A stretch of 28,568 bases of DNA from Candidatus Thorarchaeota archaeon. Lineage in GTDB: Archaea; Asgardarchaeota; Thorarchaeia; Thorarchaeales; Thorarchaeaceae. A model generated the notes under the pieces. It saw nothing but the letters and a program-made list of their open reading frames with translations. It was not told the DNA's origin and made no database searches. The stretch lies in NCBI GenBank assembly GCA_016839245.1, contig JAEOUN010000081.1:1-28568 (forward strand). The letters run 5' to 3'. Made by a program: the position numbers and the translations under genes. Of the stretch, positions 8,290 through 17,205 are shown one piece after another. Numbering within the stretch: the stretch's first letter is position 1; each line of letters begins with the position of its first letter.

Positions 8290-10626
8290 ATGGACGGCAT
8301 CACTGAATACAAGGCTCGCATAAGAAAAAGCGTCTTGAAAGCGGATTCTCGTCTATTGAGATTAGGTAGTCGTTTATCTCAACTATTGAGTGAATATCGA
8401 TATTTCATTGCAGTGATGTTATTTGGTCTTGTAATCTGGGTTGTTGTCTTTAATATTGCTCTAACTGATTATTTGAGTACAAATAATTGGAGATCAAGAA
8501 GCGCTTGGTTGAGTCCCTATCCTAATCCTGATGAATTCAATCTCTTTGGATATACAATTCTTTACCAATTCGAGGGGTATAGTGATTATTCATTCTACTA
8601 TGTCCATTGGGGCTATAACATGCTAAATGGAGTGATGCCATACTCTGATAGTTTTGGTTCTATCTCATTGAACGGAATAACGAATCAGAATGGAATATTC
8701 ATGTTCCCTCCCCTTACAGCCTATCTCTATGGTGCAGGTATCTGGTTGGGAAGAATTATTGGTCCAGGCAATTGGGGAATTGGTTTCCTTCTAGCGAGTT
8801 TTGGATATCTGACAGCAATTCCTGTTTATGGGATTGCAAAAGAGCTATCTAAAAATCCGAGGGTGGGCGAGCTCGCTGCACTCACATATCTGTTAAATCC
8901 CTTAGTTCTATATCATATCGATTATATCTGGATGAATCCCTCTGCCTTCTATTTCTTCTTCTTTGCTGGATTCTATGCTCTCGTCAAAAGACGAAACCAC
9001 CTTGGAATAGTCCTTATTGTTTCAGCAGCGCTCTTTAAACAGACTGCATGGTTCCTTGGACTTCCGCTGGTTGCCTATCTTCTTTTGCGGCCTCGAGCGC
9101 GGAAAGAATTCTCTTCTGATAATGAAGGTCATATAATAGACGAAGATGTAAAAGAAACAGAAGATAATGTACATCTTGATGATTTCGCCATCACAGAGAT
9201 CGATTCTACAACTACTAAAATTGAAAATGATGAGAAAAAGCTAGCCAATAGATTTGCCTTTCTCTCCAACTATTTTGACTTTCCAGGATTTCTCTCAAGT
9301 GCCTTGATTGCTATTATATATGCGGCTGCAATCATGTTTCCCTTTTTGGTTGCTCAACCACACTTCTGGAATTATTGGAGAGTAGCGTTAGGGACGTTTC
9401 CACTTGCGAGTTATACAGAACTTCCTCCTTATGGAGTTCCAGAAAGTCTTCCTGTATTGGCAGTTCTTTTTGAAAAGCCGGATCTTGCAAAGACTCTTGA
9501 GGCAATTTTAACCTCAGGCGGTCCTTTGATTTTTGGCATGATGGTTTTCACTGGACTCATGTTACTTACTGATAAATGGAAGGGTGAAGAGAACCTCTAC
9601 CTTCGCCGACTACTCTTTCTTACACTACTCCTGATGTTGTGGGTAAACCTCACTGGTCCTCGCGGTGTATTCAAGTATTATTTCACTTTATTAGCGCCAT
9701 TCTTCTCAATCTTCTCATCAGCAAGAATGACTCGAGGAACCGGTGAACATGTCCCTGTTTCTCTCTCGATGTTTTTAGTTCCATTTGCTTTCTCTCTTTT
9801 AATCCTCGTTCCTGACCGCGATGTCTACCTTCTATATGTGACTTTGATATTTCTAATATACCTCTTAGCTCCGGTAATTGATAGACTCTATGACCTTGCA
9901 AAGCGACCAATGAGGTATATGCTAAATCTTGCTTCAAAACGGACCACCCTCAGATTTGCAACCATATCCTTAGAGTACCAACCTTATCCATCAAGAGTAC
10001 TTCGACTTCTCCAATTGATAACTATCTTAGCATCTGTAATTGCAGGTGCTTCTCTAGTAATGTTTGGATTTACAGTGACCTTCTTTCACATTCCTGATGC
10101 AATTCCTATTATTATGCAATACTTTGTTCTTACAGGTGTTATGCTCTTCATAGGTGTTCAATTAGTGACAATTGGTACTAATGGACTCCTACAACGAGAA
10201 GAACGACGGACTGATCTAAATTACCTCATTAAGACCCTCTCTTATTCCCTCATGGTGGTTCTTTTCAGTTATGGCCTCTTCTCATACCTCTCTAGTTGGA
10301 ATGTTGACTTGTTTTTTGAACGAGAACTCATGGTTCTATCAAGCACTATTATCATGCTTTGGATTTTCCCATTGATAGTAAAGATTCGACCTCATCTGCG
10401 ACTTTTAGTCGTTAGTTTTGTCATCACAGCGACTGGGATTGAGATGTGGGTCTGGTATACATTAGAGAATTCAATTATGTTTCTAATTGGAATTACTGCA
10501 CTCGTGGGCCTGGTCATATATCTACTACTGCTGTTGATTAGTCTTGTCACATCTAGTAAGAAGATATTAGCTAATAATGACCCTGATACATTTGTTTCAG
10601 AAACAATAGTGGGACAGACTAACTGA
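8290..10626 (+). CDS. Polytopic membrane glycosyltransferase-like protein (GT-C/GT87 type)
   Basis: This 778-residue protein has many hydrophobic helices. The first membrane segment is at about 38-58. A large outside-facing loop follows with 'EGYSDYSFYYVHWG', 'GVMPYSDSFG' and 'MFPPLTAYLYGAG', the layout of GT-C enzymes (DUF2029/GT87 type). These take sugars from a polyprenyl-phosphate carrier at the outer membrane face. Later family-like patches are 'ALFKQTAWFLGLP' and 'GPRGVFKYYF'. A charged cytoplasmic insert (about 272-325, very acidic) separates two helix groups. A C-terminal extension of about 200 residues with further helices is absent from the downstream paralogue. The acidic D/E motifs of the first loop are compatible with catalysis, but substrate and linkage cannot be told. 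Likely role: glycan, N-glycan or glycolipid assembly. Confidence 0.75.
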   Translation: MDGITEYKARIRKSVLKADSRLLRLGSRLSQLLSEYRYFIAVMLFGLVIWVVVFNIALTDYLSTNNWRSRSAWLSPYPNPDEFNLFGYTILYQFEGYSDYSFYYVHWGYNMLNGVMPYSDSFGSISLNGITNQNGIFMFPPLTAYLYGAGIWLGRIIGPGNWGIGFLLASFGYLTAIPVYGIAKELSKNPRVGELAALTYLLNPLVLYHIDYIWMNPSAFYFFFFAGFYALVKRRNHLGIVLIVSAALFKQTAWFLGLPLVAYLLLRPRARKEFSSDNEGHIIDEDVKETEDNVHLDDFAITEIDSTTTKIENDEKKLANRFAFLSNYFDFPGFLSSALIAIIYAAAIMFPFLVAQPHFWNYWRVALGTFPLASYTELPPYGVPESLPVLAVLFEKPDLAKTLEAILTSGGPLIFGMMVFTGLMLLTDKWKGEENLYLRRLLFLTLLLMLWVNLTGPRGVFKYYFTLLAPFFSIFSSARMTRGTGEHVPVSLSMFLVPFAFSLLILVPDRDVYLLYVTLIFLIYLLAPVIDRLYDLAKRPMRYMLNLASKRTTLRFATISLEYQPYPSRVLRLLQLITILASVIAGASLVMFGFTVTFFHIPDAIPIIMQYFVLTGVMLFIGVQLVTIGTNGLLQREERRTDLNYLIKTLSYSLMVVLFSYGLFSYLSSWNVDLFFERELMVLSSTIIMLWIFPLIVKIRPHLRLLVVSFVITATGIEMWVWYTLENSIMFLIGITALVGLVIYLLLLLISLVTSSKKILANNDPDTFVSETIVGQTN

Positions 10627-10637
10627 AGAGTGATTAT

Positions 10638-12140
10638 ATGGACTCAACACTTACTGCTCGTTTCAAACGACTTGTTAATACACTCGGAGAACACCGACTA
10701 CTCATCATTGTCTTACTTGTTGCAGGAGTAGTGTGGTCTTGGGTCTTTCTTCAAGCTGCCACAGATTTTATCACTGGTGGATCTCAGCCGTATAGGGCAG
10801 TGTGGAATGGCTACGGATCGCTTGACCTTTTTGGATTCACTATTAATTTTAACTTTGAAGGTTATCTTGATCACGATTACTATTATTATTCGTGGGGCAC
10901 TCAATTTTTGAATGGCTTTGTGCCATATTCAGATGCATTCAATTCTACAGTAATAGATGGTGCGACCTATAACACACCTTACTTTTTCCCTCCATTCTTT
11001 GTTTATTTATGTGCACTAGGTGTAGCCTTACCCATTGCTCCCTTTGGAATTGGATTTCTCATCTCACTCTTTGGTTTTCTAACTGCTCTCCCAATTTATG
11101 GCATCTCTCTTTATCTCTCACAAAATAAACTGGTAGCTGCTATCGCTTCAGCAACTTATCTATTCAATCCTGTTGTACTCTATCATACTGTCTTCGAATG
11201 GCTGAATCCTGCACCTTTTGTGTTCTTTATGATGCTCTCCTTTTGCTTATTGATGCATGGACATCGTATATCAGGAGCACTTGCGATGGCGACTTCCGCA
11301 CTATTCAAACAGACTGCCTTCTTCATAGCTCTTTCATTGATGGCCTATCTCCTGAAGAGAGCCCCTGTAAAACAGCCAGAAATTATTGAAGAGGAACTTC
11401 GGCCTCCAGGAGATGAAATCGATCTGAAAGATTTTGCCAAAATTGTGATTATTATGCTAGTCTTTGTCTTTGTGTGTTCAATTCCCTACATCTTTAATTT
11501 TCGTAACTACATTTACTATATATTCGAGAAACCAGGTGGTTTCATGCTTGAAGATCTGACAGATTTTCCGAATCCTGGGCAACCCATTCCTTTTGCTGTT
11601 CTTCTAATTGCTCTTGGAGCTCCTGAACCAATCATACAGATTGTTAACTTGGCAACATATTATTCAATCATCCTTGCCTTCACAATTATACCAATATTTG
11701 CCTTAATGTTACTTCAGGTGAAAGATGATAATGATCTACGGAGGTATTGGTCTCGAATTCTATTCTTGACTCTATTACTGATGCTTTGCGTCCATCTGTT
11801 TTCTCCCCGCGGAATTTACAAATATTATTGTGTTGCACTTATTCCCTTCTTCTCAATACAACCAGTCTCACAAATGATCTCCTTGAAAAAGGAAGAGACA
11901 AAGGTTTCGCTGTTTATGATAGTGATGCCCATAATCCTTGGTCTGTTGATTCTTTTCCCTAGCAGGAATGTGTATCTTGCCTTTCTGTTTCTGACCTTCA
12001 TTGGTTATATTGCGCACAATCAATTTGCCTTAGTACATGGACTCTTCAAAATTCACCCATCTCGTTTTAAAAGGAGCAAATCTACGAATGATTCAAGAGC
12101 GCCACAAGTAAAACTTGAAGATTCTACTCCTTCTGAGTGA
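10638..12140 (+). CDS. Second polytopic membrane glycosyltransferase-like protein, paralogue of the upstream gene
   Basis: This 500-residue membrane protein is clearly related to the upstream gene. The shared order is 'DLFGFTINFNFEGYLDHDYY', 'WGTQFLNGFVPYSDAF', 'FFPPFFVYLCALG', 'ALFKQTAFFIALSLMAYLL' and 'SPRGIYKYY', at matching positions. An acidic cytoplasmic stretch (about 250-270) corresponds to the longer one upstream. It stops where the paralogue's extra C-terminal helices begin, so it represents the core of the family. The 11-nt gap indicates one transcript, and the pair probably arose by tandem duplication. Its last 17 nt overlap the 3' end of the convergent gene. Family assignment (GT-C like) comes from topology and motif resemblance only; the sugar donor and acceptor are unknown. 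Confidence 0.75.
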   Translation: MDSTLTARFKRLVNTLGEHRLLIIVLLVAGVVWSWVFLQAATDFITGGSQPYRAVWNGYGSLDLFGFTINFNFEGYLDHDYYYYSWGTQFLNGFVPYSDAFNSTVIDGATYNTPYFFPPFFVYLCALGVALPIAPFGIGFLISLFGFLTALPIYGISLYLSQNKLVAAIASATYLFNPVVLYHTVFEWLNPAPFVFFMMLSFCLLMHGHRISGALAMATSALFKQTAFFIALSLMAYLLKRAPVKQPEIIEEELRPPGDEIDLKDFAKIVIIMLVFVFVCSIPYIFNFRNYIYYIFEKPGGFMLEDLTDFPNPGQPIPFAVLLIALGAPEPIIQIVNLATYYSIILAFTIIPIFALMLLQVKDDNDLRRYWSRILFLTLLLMLCVHLFSPRGIYKYYCVALIPFFSIQPVSQMISLKKEETKVSLFMIVMPIILGLLILFPSRNVYLAFLFLTFIGYIAHNQFALVHGLFKIHPSRFKRSKSTNDSRAPQVKLEDSTPSE

Positions 12141-13299
12141 GTTCTTCCAACTCATTCTCTTTTTTCTCAATTCTCTTTTGTAACGCTTTCAATCTCGCAT
12201 CCAATTTCTCTATTTGTTCATTATAGGTTTCATTTGGCATTGACCCAGCGGAGTATTTCTTTTCTACATGATCTTTTAACTGCTCAACTGATTTTACTTC
12301 CTTTTTCAGGCTTTTAAGATCAGTTTCAATCTCAGCCATCTGATGTTCATCCGATGTCTTGAACTGCTTTGCAGGTATCATAACACCTAGTTGTTGTTGA
12401 GTCTTCTCTGCAAAATCTTGGAATTGGTTCCTTAGTTCTTCGATATTCTTATCCACACTCGTAACCTTTTCAGTGACCTTTGCGATATCCTTTTGCAAAT
12501 CGAATACAGCGTTAACAAGTCTTCTCATAGTTTTCTCATATTCTGCTGACACACTATCAACTGTCTTCTGTGTGGTCTTGCCCTCTTGTACCGTGTCTTG
12601 TTTCTGTTGTTCTTTTGCTATGCTACTGGGTTTTACAATCTGATAGTTTCCACTCAACCAGTTGAATGCATTTATGGCAAATTGCTTGTTTCCCTTATTC
12701 TTCAATCCGCCACCTCGTCTAAATACCTCATAGCTGCCAATACACATCACTCGCCCCTTGCCCACCTCAGCAATTGCGACAATAGCTGCATTACCCGGCT
12801 CAGCTGTTGTGGAGGTCGTAGCAATTGCAACTGCCTTTCCAGATAGTTTTAGACTACATGCGGACGGTATTAACAGCTCTGTTACATCTTCGGTCACTGG
12901 ATGGGATGCAAGGCTCTTTATGATGGGCATTGTTGGAAGCCCAGCATTGCTTCGATCATCCTTTACTGCTGTGTTATCAAACGAAATTCCAAAATCCTCT
13001 GAAACCTTTGACATATTATTCATTAGACCTCTATCTCCCCCTGATAACGATAGTAATAGAAGCCCTCCTCCATTATTTACAAATTTCTTGATTGCATCGA
13101 TTTCTTGAGATCTTATCTTAGAGCTGTTTGGACATCCAAAAACCAAGACATCAACATCTTTGAGATTCTTTGTCAGGATCATAAATTCTGTATATGGTTC
13201 AACATCAAAGTCGTTATCCCTAAGAATTTGTCCCAGTTCGGAATATGTACTGTCAAGTCTTCCTCGTTCATTTTGTGTTTGATCAAAATAGATCATCAT
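12124..13299 (-). CDS. GIFT-domain protein resembling IFT52 N-terminus, with coiled-coil tail
   Basis: The first 220 residues form an alpha/beta domain of the GldG/IFT52 (GIFT, DUF4350-like) type. Key stretches are 'MMIYFDQTQNERG', 'VDVLVFGCP', 'IDAIKKFVNNGGGLLLL', then 'EDFGISFDNTAVKD'. Further on come 'AIVAIAEVGKGRVMCIGS' and 'FAINAFNWLSG'. The order and spacing match what I recall of human IFT52 (LKKYLDTGG, LLEEYGIMVNNDAV, GKLAVLGS, VFQWLTTG). After a linker, about residues 255-391 are charged heptad-like helix, probably coiled coil, ending ELEELTQKE. No signal peptide or membrane helix is seen, so it is a cytoplasmic binding protein by inference. ATG 13299 is preferred; the frame also allows TTG 13314. 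The 3' end overlaps the convergent gene by 17 nt. No other gliding or intraflagellar transport genes lie nearby. Confidence 0.75.
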   Translation of the reverse strand: MMIYFDQTQNERGRLDSTYSELGQILRDNDFDVEPYTEFMILTKNLKDVDVLVFGCPNSSKIRSQEIDAIKKFVNNGGGLLLLSLSGGDRGLMNNMSKVSEDFGISFDNTAVKDDRSNAGLPTMPIIKSLASHPVTEDVTELLIPSACSLKLSGKAVAIATTSTTAEPGNAAIVAIAEVGKGRVMCIGSYEVFRRGGGLKNKGNKQFAINAFNWLSGNYQIVKPSSIAKEQQKQDTVQEGKTTQKTVDSVSAEYEKTMRRLVNAVFDLQKDIAKVTEKVTSVDKNIEELRNQFQDFAEKTQQQLGVMIPAKQFKTSDEHQMAEIETDLKSLKKEVKSVEQLKDHVEKKYSAGSMPNETYNEQIEKLDARLKALQKRIEKKENELEELTQKE

Positions 13300-13400
13300 T
13301 CTACGTCCACTCAAGGGGATGCACCTGGTTAAACTATCGTCAAAGACCTGGGAATAGACTCTAATGAGACTTGTGCAGATGTCACCCTGGTCCTTCGAAT

Positions 13401-13410
13401 GTTTTATTTT
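13401..13410 (+). promoter_or_regulatory. TATA-like box for the HIT gene
   Basis: GTTTTATTTT is centred about 27 nt before ATG 13433, and the ATG has no ribosome binding site. This is the geometry of a leaderless archaeal transcript. Confidence 0.4.
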
Positions 13411-13432
13411 CTAGTATCTTAATGATTTCTAT

Positions 13433-13861
13433 ATGAATTCCGAGGATTGTACCTTCTGTAAAATTGTACGCGGAGAGATTCCCTCATCCATAATATTTGA
13501 GGATGACATCTGTATGGCTTTCATGGATGTTTTTCCTGTGAGTCGTGGACATTGTCTCCTGATACCCAAGAAGCATTATGTGAACCTGATGGATGTTGAT
13601 CCTGAAGTTGTTGCTCATATGGCAAAAAGATTGACTGAATTGACTCGGGGAGTTAAAGCGGCCACTGGCGCTGATGGTGTGTTGACAGTTGCAGCAAATG
13701 GGGTGGGCGCAGGGCAGGAAGTCCCTCACCTGCATTTTCATTCGATTCCTCGAAGTAAAGGATCAAACTTTGGATTCCAGTTTCCACCAGACTATCATGA
13801 ATCGATGGCAGATAGGGAGAGTCTAGAATCTATGGCAAACTCTATTCGAAAATCTCTCTAG
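13433..13861 (+). CDS. HIT family nucleotide hydrolase/transferase
   Basis: This 142-residue histidine-triad protein has the full family pattern. The N-terminal 'CTFCKIVRGEIPSS' is followed by 'ENDICMAFMD'-type strand residues, 'GHCLLIPKKHY', 'NGVGAGQEVPHLHFH' with H99-L-H101-F-H103, and a helical C-terminus. H101 is expected to form the nucleotidyl intermediate. HIT proteins of the Hint/HinT branch cleave adenosine phosphoramidates and similar AMP conjugates in the cytoplasm; the exact substrate is not predictable. The two N-terminal cysteines (C6, C9) fit the zinc-binding half-site seen in many prokaryotic HITs. Length is normal. The gene is convergent with the PPC-domain gene and the two stop codons share the bases CTAG (13858-13861). 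Confidence 0.93.
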   Translation: MNSEDCTFCKIVRGEIPSSIIFEDDICMAFMDVFPVSRGHCLLIPKKHYVNLMDVDPEVVAHMAKRLTELTRGVKAATGADGVLTVAANGVGAGQEVPHLHFHSIPRSKGSNFGFQFPPDYHESMADRESLESMANSIRKSL

Positions 13862-14289
13862 AGGTCCAATAGATTTAATCCGGTTATTTCATCGCGCGTT
13901 CTTATCATCAAGGGGAATTCAGTAATGACTATTTCAATAGTCACTGAGACTAGACATCCATCCATGAGATGACCTCCATAGCATCGCCCCTTTTCATCTG
14001 ATGCGACAACGTGCGCATGTATAACATGTTTGTTATCGTGCTGAGAGATATTACCAACACAAGAAACGATCTCAAGGTCCTCCTCAATGGTAAAGTCTCG
14101 ATACTCCTTTGCATCTCTATCGAAATACCCTAGATGTATCCTTGATACAGCTCCTAGAAGGCTTAGATGTCCAGATGTAATGGATTGTTCAATAGCTATA
14201 CGTTCTATAGACCTCAGAATATCTTCTTTGGGCTCAAGTCTTGCAACTATCACTTTGCCTGTAGGCTTTGTTGAAAATATACGAACCAT
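13858..14289 (-). CDS. PPC/DUF296-domain protein
   Basis: This 143-residue protein fits the stand-alone PPC (plants and prokaryotes conserved, DUF296) fold. Visible are 'VARLEPKEDILRSIERIA', 'ITSGHLSLLGAVSRIHLGYF', 'LEIVSCVGNIS', 'HVIHAHVVASDEKGRCYGGH' and 'VSVTIEIVI'. The histidines H91, H93 and H107 match the trio that binds metal in archaeal and bacterial members. In plants the domain is fused to AT-hooks and mediates trimerisation. Stand-alone prokaryotic members form trimers of unclear function and are often called putative DNA-binding proteins, which this sequence does not prove. Family length is normal. ATG 14289 has a TATA-like stretch about 24 nt upstream, suggesting a leaderless message. 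Confidence 0.88.
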   Translation of the reverse strand: MVRIFSTKPTGKVIVARLEPKEDILRSIERIAIEQSITSGHLSLLGAVSRIHLGYFDRDAKEYRDFTIEEDLEIVSCVGNISQHDNKHVIHAHVVASDEKGRCYGGHLMDGCLVSVTIEIVITEFPLMIRTRDEITGLNLLDL

Positions 14290-14298
14290 AATTCTTCA

Positions 14299-17205
14299 AT
14301 GATATTCATACATATGAAACACTCGTTTCCTACCCTTCTTCACAATAGGAAGTGCTTATCAGGAATAAGCATTCCATTAAATGTGTGGCTGACCTCGGTG
14401 AAGGATGAAAAGACTACTGATGATACACAATTATCTCTGGAAGACTACTTCAACTCTGATGATGAAACTGAGAGTCTTGTAGAGGATAGAGCTACCTTAA
14501 ACAGAGAGCAGGCGTCTAATAAGACATCAAATCCCTCACCAAGTATAACGAGTAACAATTCTGATGCTGAGGAAGATGCTGAAGATATCTCAATCGATGA
14601 AGATGAAGAAGAGATCTCTGATATTCGAGTTGATGAACACGATAAACCGACGAGTCTTCCACCATCTTTTCTGTTGTCGGTGGATTATTCTGGTCCTCTG
14701 AATAAAGCAATTGTGAAGCTCTATGAGCCAAAGTCGAAACGTGTCTATTTTTGGGAAGATAACACAGAACATAAACCATATCTCTATACAGATTGGACTC
14801 CTCAAATAGTCGAATCAAAGACCAAAACCAATCCCGGCTTTATTCGAACTGAAACTATCGAACTTCGAGACCTCTTGCACGACAAACTTGTAACAATGAC
14901 AAAACTAGTGGGCGATAACCCTCTTGCCATTGGTGGTGGTGCATCCTCTATGAGAAATGTTCTCGTCGATGGTAATGATGTCAGTCATGCATGGGAAGCA
15001 AATATCCGCTATCATCTATGCTATACCTATGATACAAAGTTAGTTCCGGGATTGATGTATAAAATTGAGAATGGCGAGCTCGTCCCTTGCCCTCCAACCG
15101 TCGATAAGAAGATTCTCCAGGAGTTCAAGAATTCAATTGCTGAAGAAGGCCTTGAAGAGATCATTGCTACATATTCTCCCATGTTCTTTACAGAGGTTCC
15201 TGAAATCCGTAGACTTGCTGTAGATATTGAAGTCTATACACCTGTTATCAATAGAATTCCTGATGCCAGTACTGCGCAACAAAAGGTCACAGCGATTGGA
15301 CTATCAGATAATGAGGGCTATGACAAGTGTTTTGTCTTGCGACGAAATGATCTCACAGAAGGAGAAAGGAATGCAGATTTTCCAAAACGACTAGAAATCG
15401 TGTATTTTGATGATGAAGCTGAGATGCTGGTGGAAGCTTTCAAAATTATTGATTCCTATCCCTTAGTGTTGACCTTTGTTGGTGATTCCTTTGACCTTAA
15501 GTATCTCTATCATCGTGCTAAGAATCTTCGAATAGACATGGAAAAATTCTGTCCAATTACTATCCGAGGGAATCAGGATCCCCGAAGAGAACAAGCCTCT
15601 CTTAAACGAGGCGTCCATGTGGATATGTACAAATTCTTCGGCAATCCCTCAATCAAGATCTATGCTCTATCTGGAGCATATCAGAGAGAGAATTTGGATA
15701 CGATTGCATGGGGCGTTCTTGGAGAGAGGAAGCTGGAAATCAGCGATAATATCTCTGCTTTATCTTATTTCGAGCTCGCTCATTACTGCTGGCAGGATGC
15801 AAATCTTACTCTGCGTTTTACGCAATATGAAAACAATCTACTCTTACGATTGATGATTCTCCTTATGCGTATCTCAAGAATGTCTCTAGGCGAAGTGACA
15901 CGGTTCTATATCTCTTCGTGGATTCAATCCCTCTTTCGTCAGGAACATCGAGCAAATCACTACCTCATCCCAAGACGTGTAGATATTGATACTATGAAGC
16001 AACCTGATGCGCAGACTGAGGCAATGATTGGTGGAAAAGCATTCAAGGGCGCAATTGTCATTGAACCCGTTGCTGGAGTTCATTTTAATGCAACAGTGTT
16101 GGACTTCGCAAGTCTATATCCAACAATTATGAAGACTCATAATATCAGCTATGAAACCATTGATTGTCCTCATGATGAGTGTAGGAATGCAACAGACAAT
16201 AGAGTTCCAGAGACTGATCATTGGATTTGTAAGAAACGACGTGGAATGATTAGTCAAACTATTGGTTTCTTCCGTGATGCACGTGTGAAGTGGTTCAAAT
16301 CAAAGAGTAAGGACAAGTCCTTAGACGAACGTACTCGTAACTGGTATGCTGTTGTAGAAAAAGCACTCAAAGTCTTTGTCAACGCATCCTATGGAGTAAC
16401 GGGAGCTCAACACTTTGAGCTGTTCTGTATGCCTGCAGCTGAGAGTGTAACTGCTTTTGGGAGAGATGCAATTACACGTACAAAGAAGAAGGCTGAGGAG
16501 ATGGGTATACGAGTCCTTTATGGTGACACTGATTCTGTCTTCTTGGATAATCCTTCTAAGGAACAGCAGAGGCAGCTTGTAGATTGGTCTCGTAATGAGC
16601 TTGGAATAGATCTTGAAGTTGAAAAAACCTACAAATATGTAGCTCTCTCAGATCGAAAGAAAAACTACATTGGCGTATATCAAGATGGGAAAATCGAAAT
16701 TAAAGGTCTAAGCGGAAAGAAACGGAACACACCAGACTTTGCTCAAGCCGCCTTCAGAAAAATGCTTGATGTTCTCAGTCGTGTGGATAATGCCGAAGGA
16801 TTTGAAACTGCAAAAGGAGATATCCGTGAAGTTGTGAATTCTGTGATTGATCGGCTTGAGGGAAAAGGAAAGGAATATGCACCTGAAGAACTTGCTTACC
16901 GGATTCAATTAACCAAGAGGTTAGGCGATTATCCTACAGATACTCCTCATGTTCGTGCTGCAAAAATGCTTGTTGAAAAGACAAAAGATCCATCAAAGGT
17001 TCAACCGGGAACAATAATCGAGTTTATCCGTGTCAAAGGTCCTGGTGGTGTCTTACCAGTAGAATTGGCAAAACAATCCTCCTACTTCATCGATAAGGAT
17101 GTTTACATAGACATTCTAAAGAGTGTTTTTGAGCAAGTCTTGGATTCAGTCGGACTTGATTTTGATGAATTTCTTGGTTTTACTACACTAGACAAGTTTT
17201 TCTAG
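14299..17205 (+). CDS. polB: Family B DNA polymerase with N- and C-terminal PIP boxes
   Basis: This is a replicative-type family B polymerase with 3'-5' proofreading. Exonuclease motifs: 'DIEVYTP' (D309, E311), 'GDSFDLKYL', and 'YCWQDANLT'. Polymerase motifs: A 'DFASLYPT' (602-609), B 'KVFVNASYG' (691-699) and C 'YGDTDS' (741-746), then 'DRKKNYIG'. All catalytic residues are present. At 968 residues in the longest frame it exceeds the usual size of about 780. The extra length includes an N-terminal tail with a sliding-clamp (PIP) motif 'QLSLEDYF' (44-51) and a very acidic linker (about 52-115). The C-terminus 'FTTLDKFF' (961-968) is a second PIP-like motif. The start is uncertain. ATG 14299 overlaps the neighbour's promoter and lacks a binding site; GTG 14398 (residue 34) would still keep the first PIP box. 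Confidence 0.95.
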   Translation: MIFIHMKHSFPTLLHNRKCLSGISIPLNVWLTSVKDEKTTDDTQLSLEDYFNSDDETESLVEDRATLNREQASNKTSNPSPSITSNNSDAEEDAEDISIDEDEEEISDIRVDEHDKPTSLPPSFLLSVDYSGPLNKAIVKLYEPKSKRVYFWEDNTEHKPYLYTDWTPQIVESKTKTNPGFIRTETIELRDLLHDKLVTMTKLVGDNPLAIGGGASSMRNVLVDGNDVSHAWEANIRYHLCYTYDTKLVPGLMYKIENGELVPCPPTVDKKILQEFKNSIAEEGLEEIIATYSPMFFTEVPEIRRLAVDIEVYTPVINRIPDASTAQQKVTAIGLSDNEGYDKCFVLRRNDLTEGERNADFPKRLEIVYFDDEAEMLVEAFKIIDSYPLVLTFVGDSFDLKYLYHRAKNLRIDMEKFCPITIRGNQDPRREQASLKRGVHVDMYKFFGNPSIKIYALSGAYQRENLDTIAWGVLGERKLEISDNISALSYFELAHYCWQDANLTLRFTQYENNLLLRLMILLMRISRMSLGEVTRFYISSWIQSLFRQEHRANHYLIPRRVDIDTMKQPDAQTEAMIGGKAFKGAIVIEPVAGVHFNATVLDFASLYPTIMKTHNISYETIDCPHDECRNATDNRVPETDHWICKKRRGMISQTIGFFRDARVKWFKSKSKDKSLDERTRNWYAVVEKALKVFVNASYGVTGAQHFELFCMPAAESVTAFGRDAITRTKKKAEEMGIRVLYGDTDSVFLDNPSKEQQRQLVDWSRNELGIDLEVEKTYKYVALSDRKKNYIGVYQDGKIEIKGLSGKKRNTPDFAQAAFRKMLDVLSRVDNAEGFETAKGDIREVVNSVIDRLEGKGKEYAPEELAYRIQLTKRLGDYPTDTPHVRAAKMLVEKTKDPSKVQPGTIIEFIRVKGPGGVLPVELAKQSSYFIDKDVYIDILKSVFEQVLDSVGLDFDEFLGFTTLDKFF
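14308..14318 (-). promoter_or_regulatory. TATA-like box for the PPC-domain gene
   Basis: On the minus strand TTCATATGTAT is centred about 24 nt before ATG 14289. It lies inside the first codons of the longest polymerase reading frame, an argument that the polymerase really starts further downstream. Confidence 0.35.
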
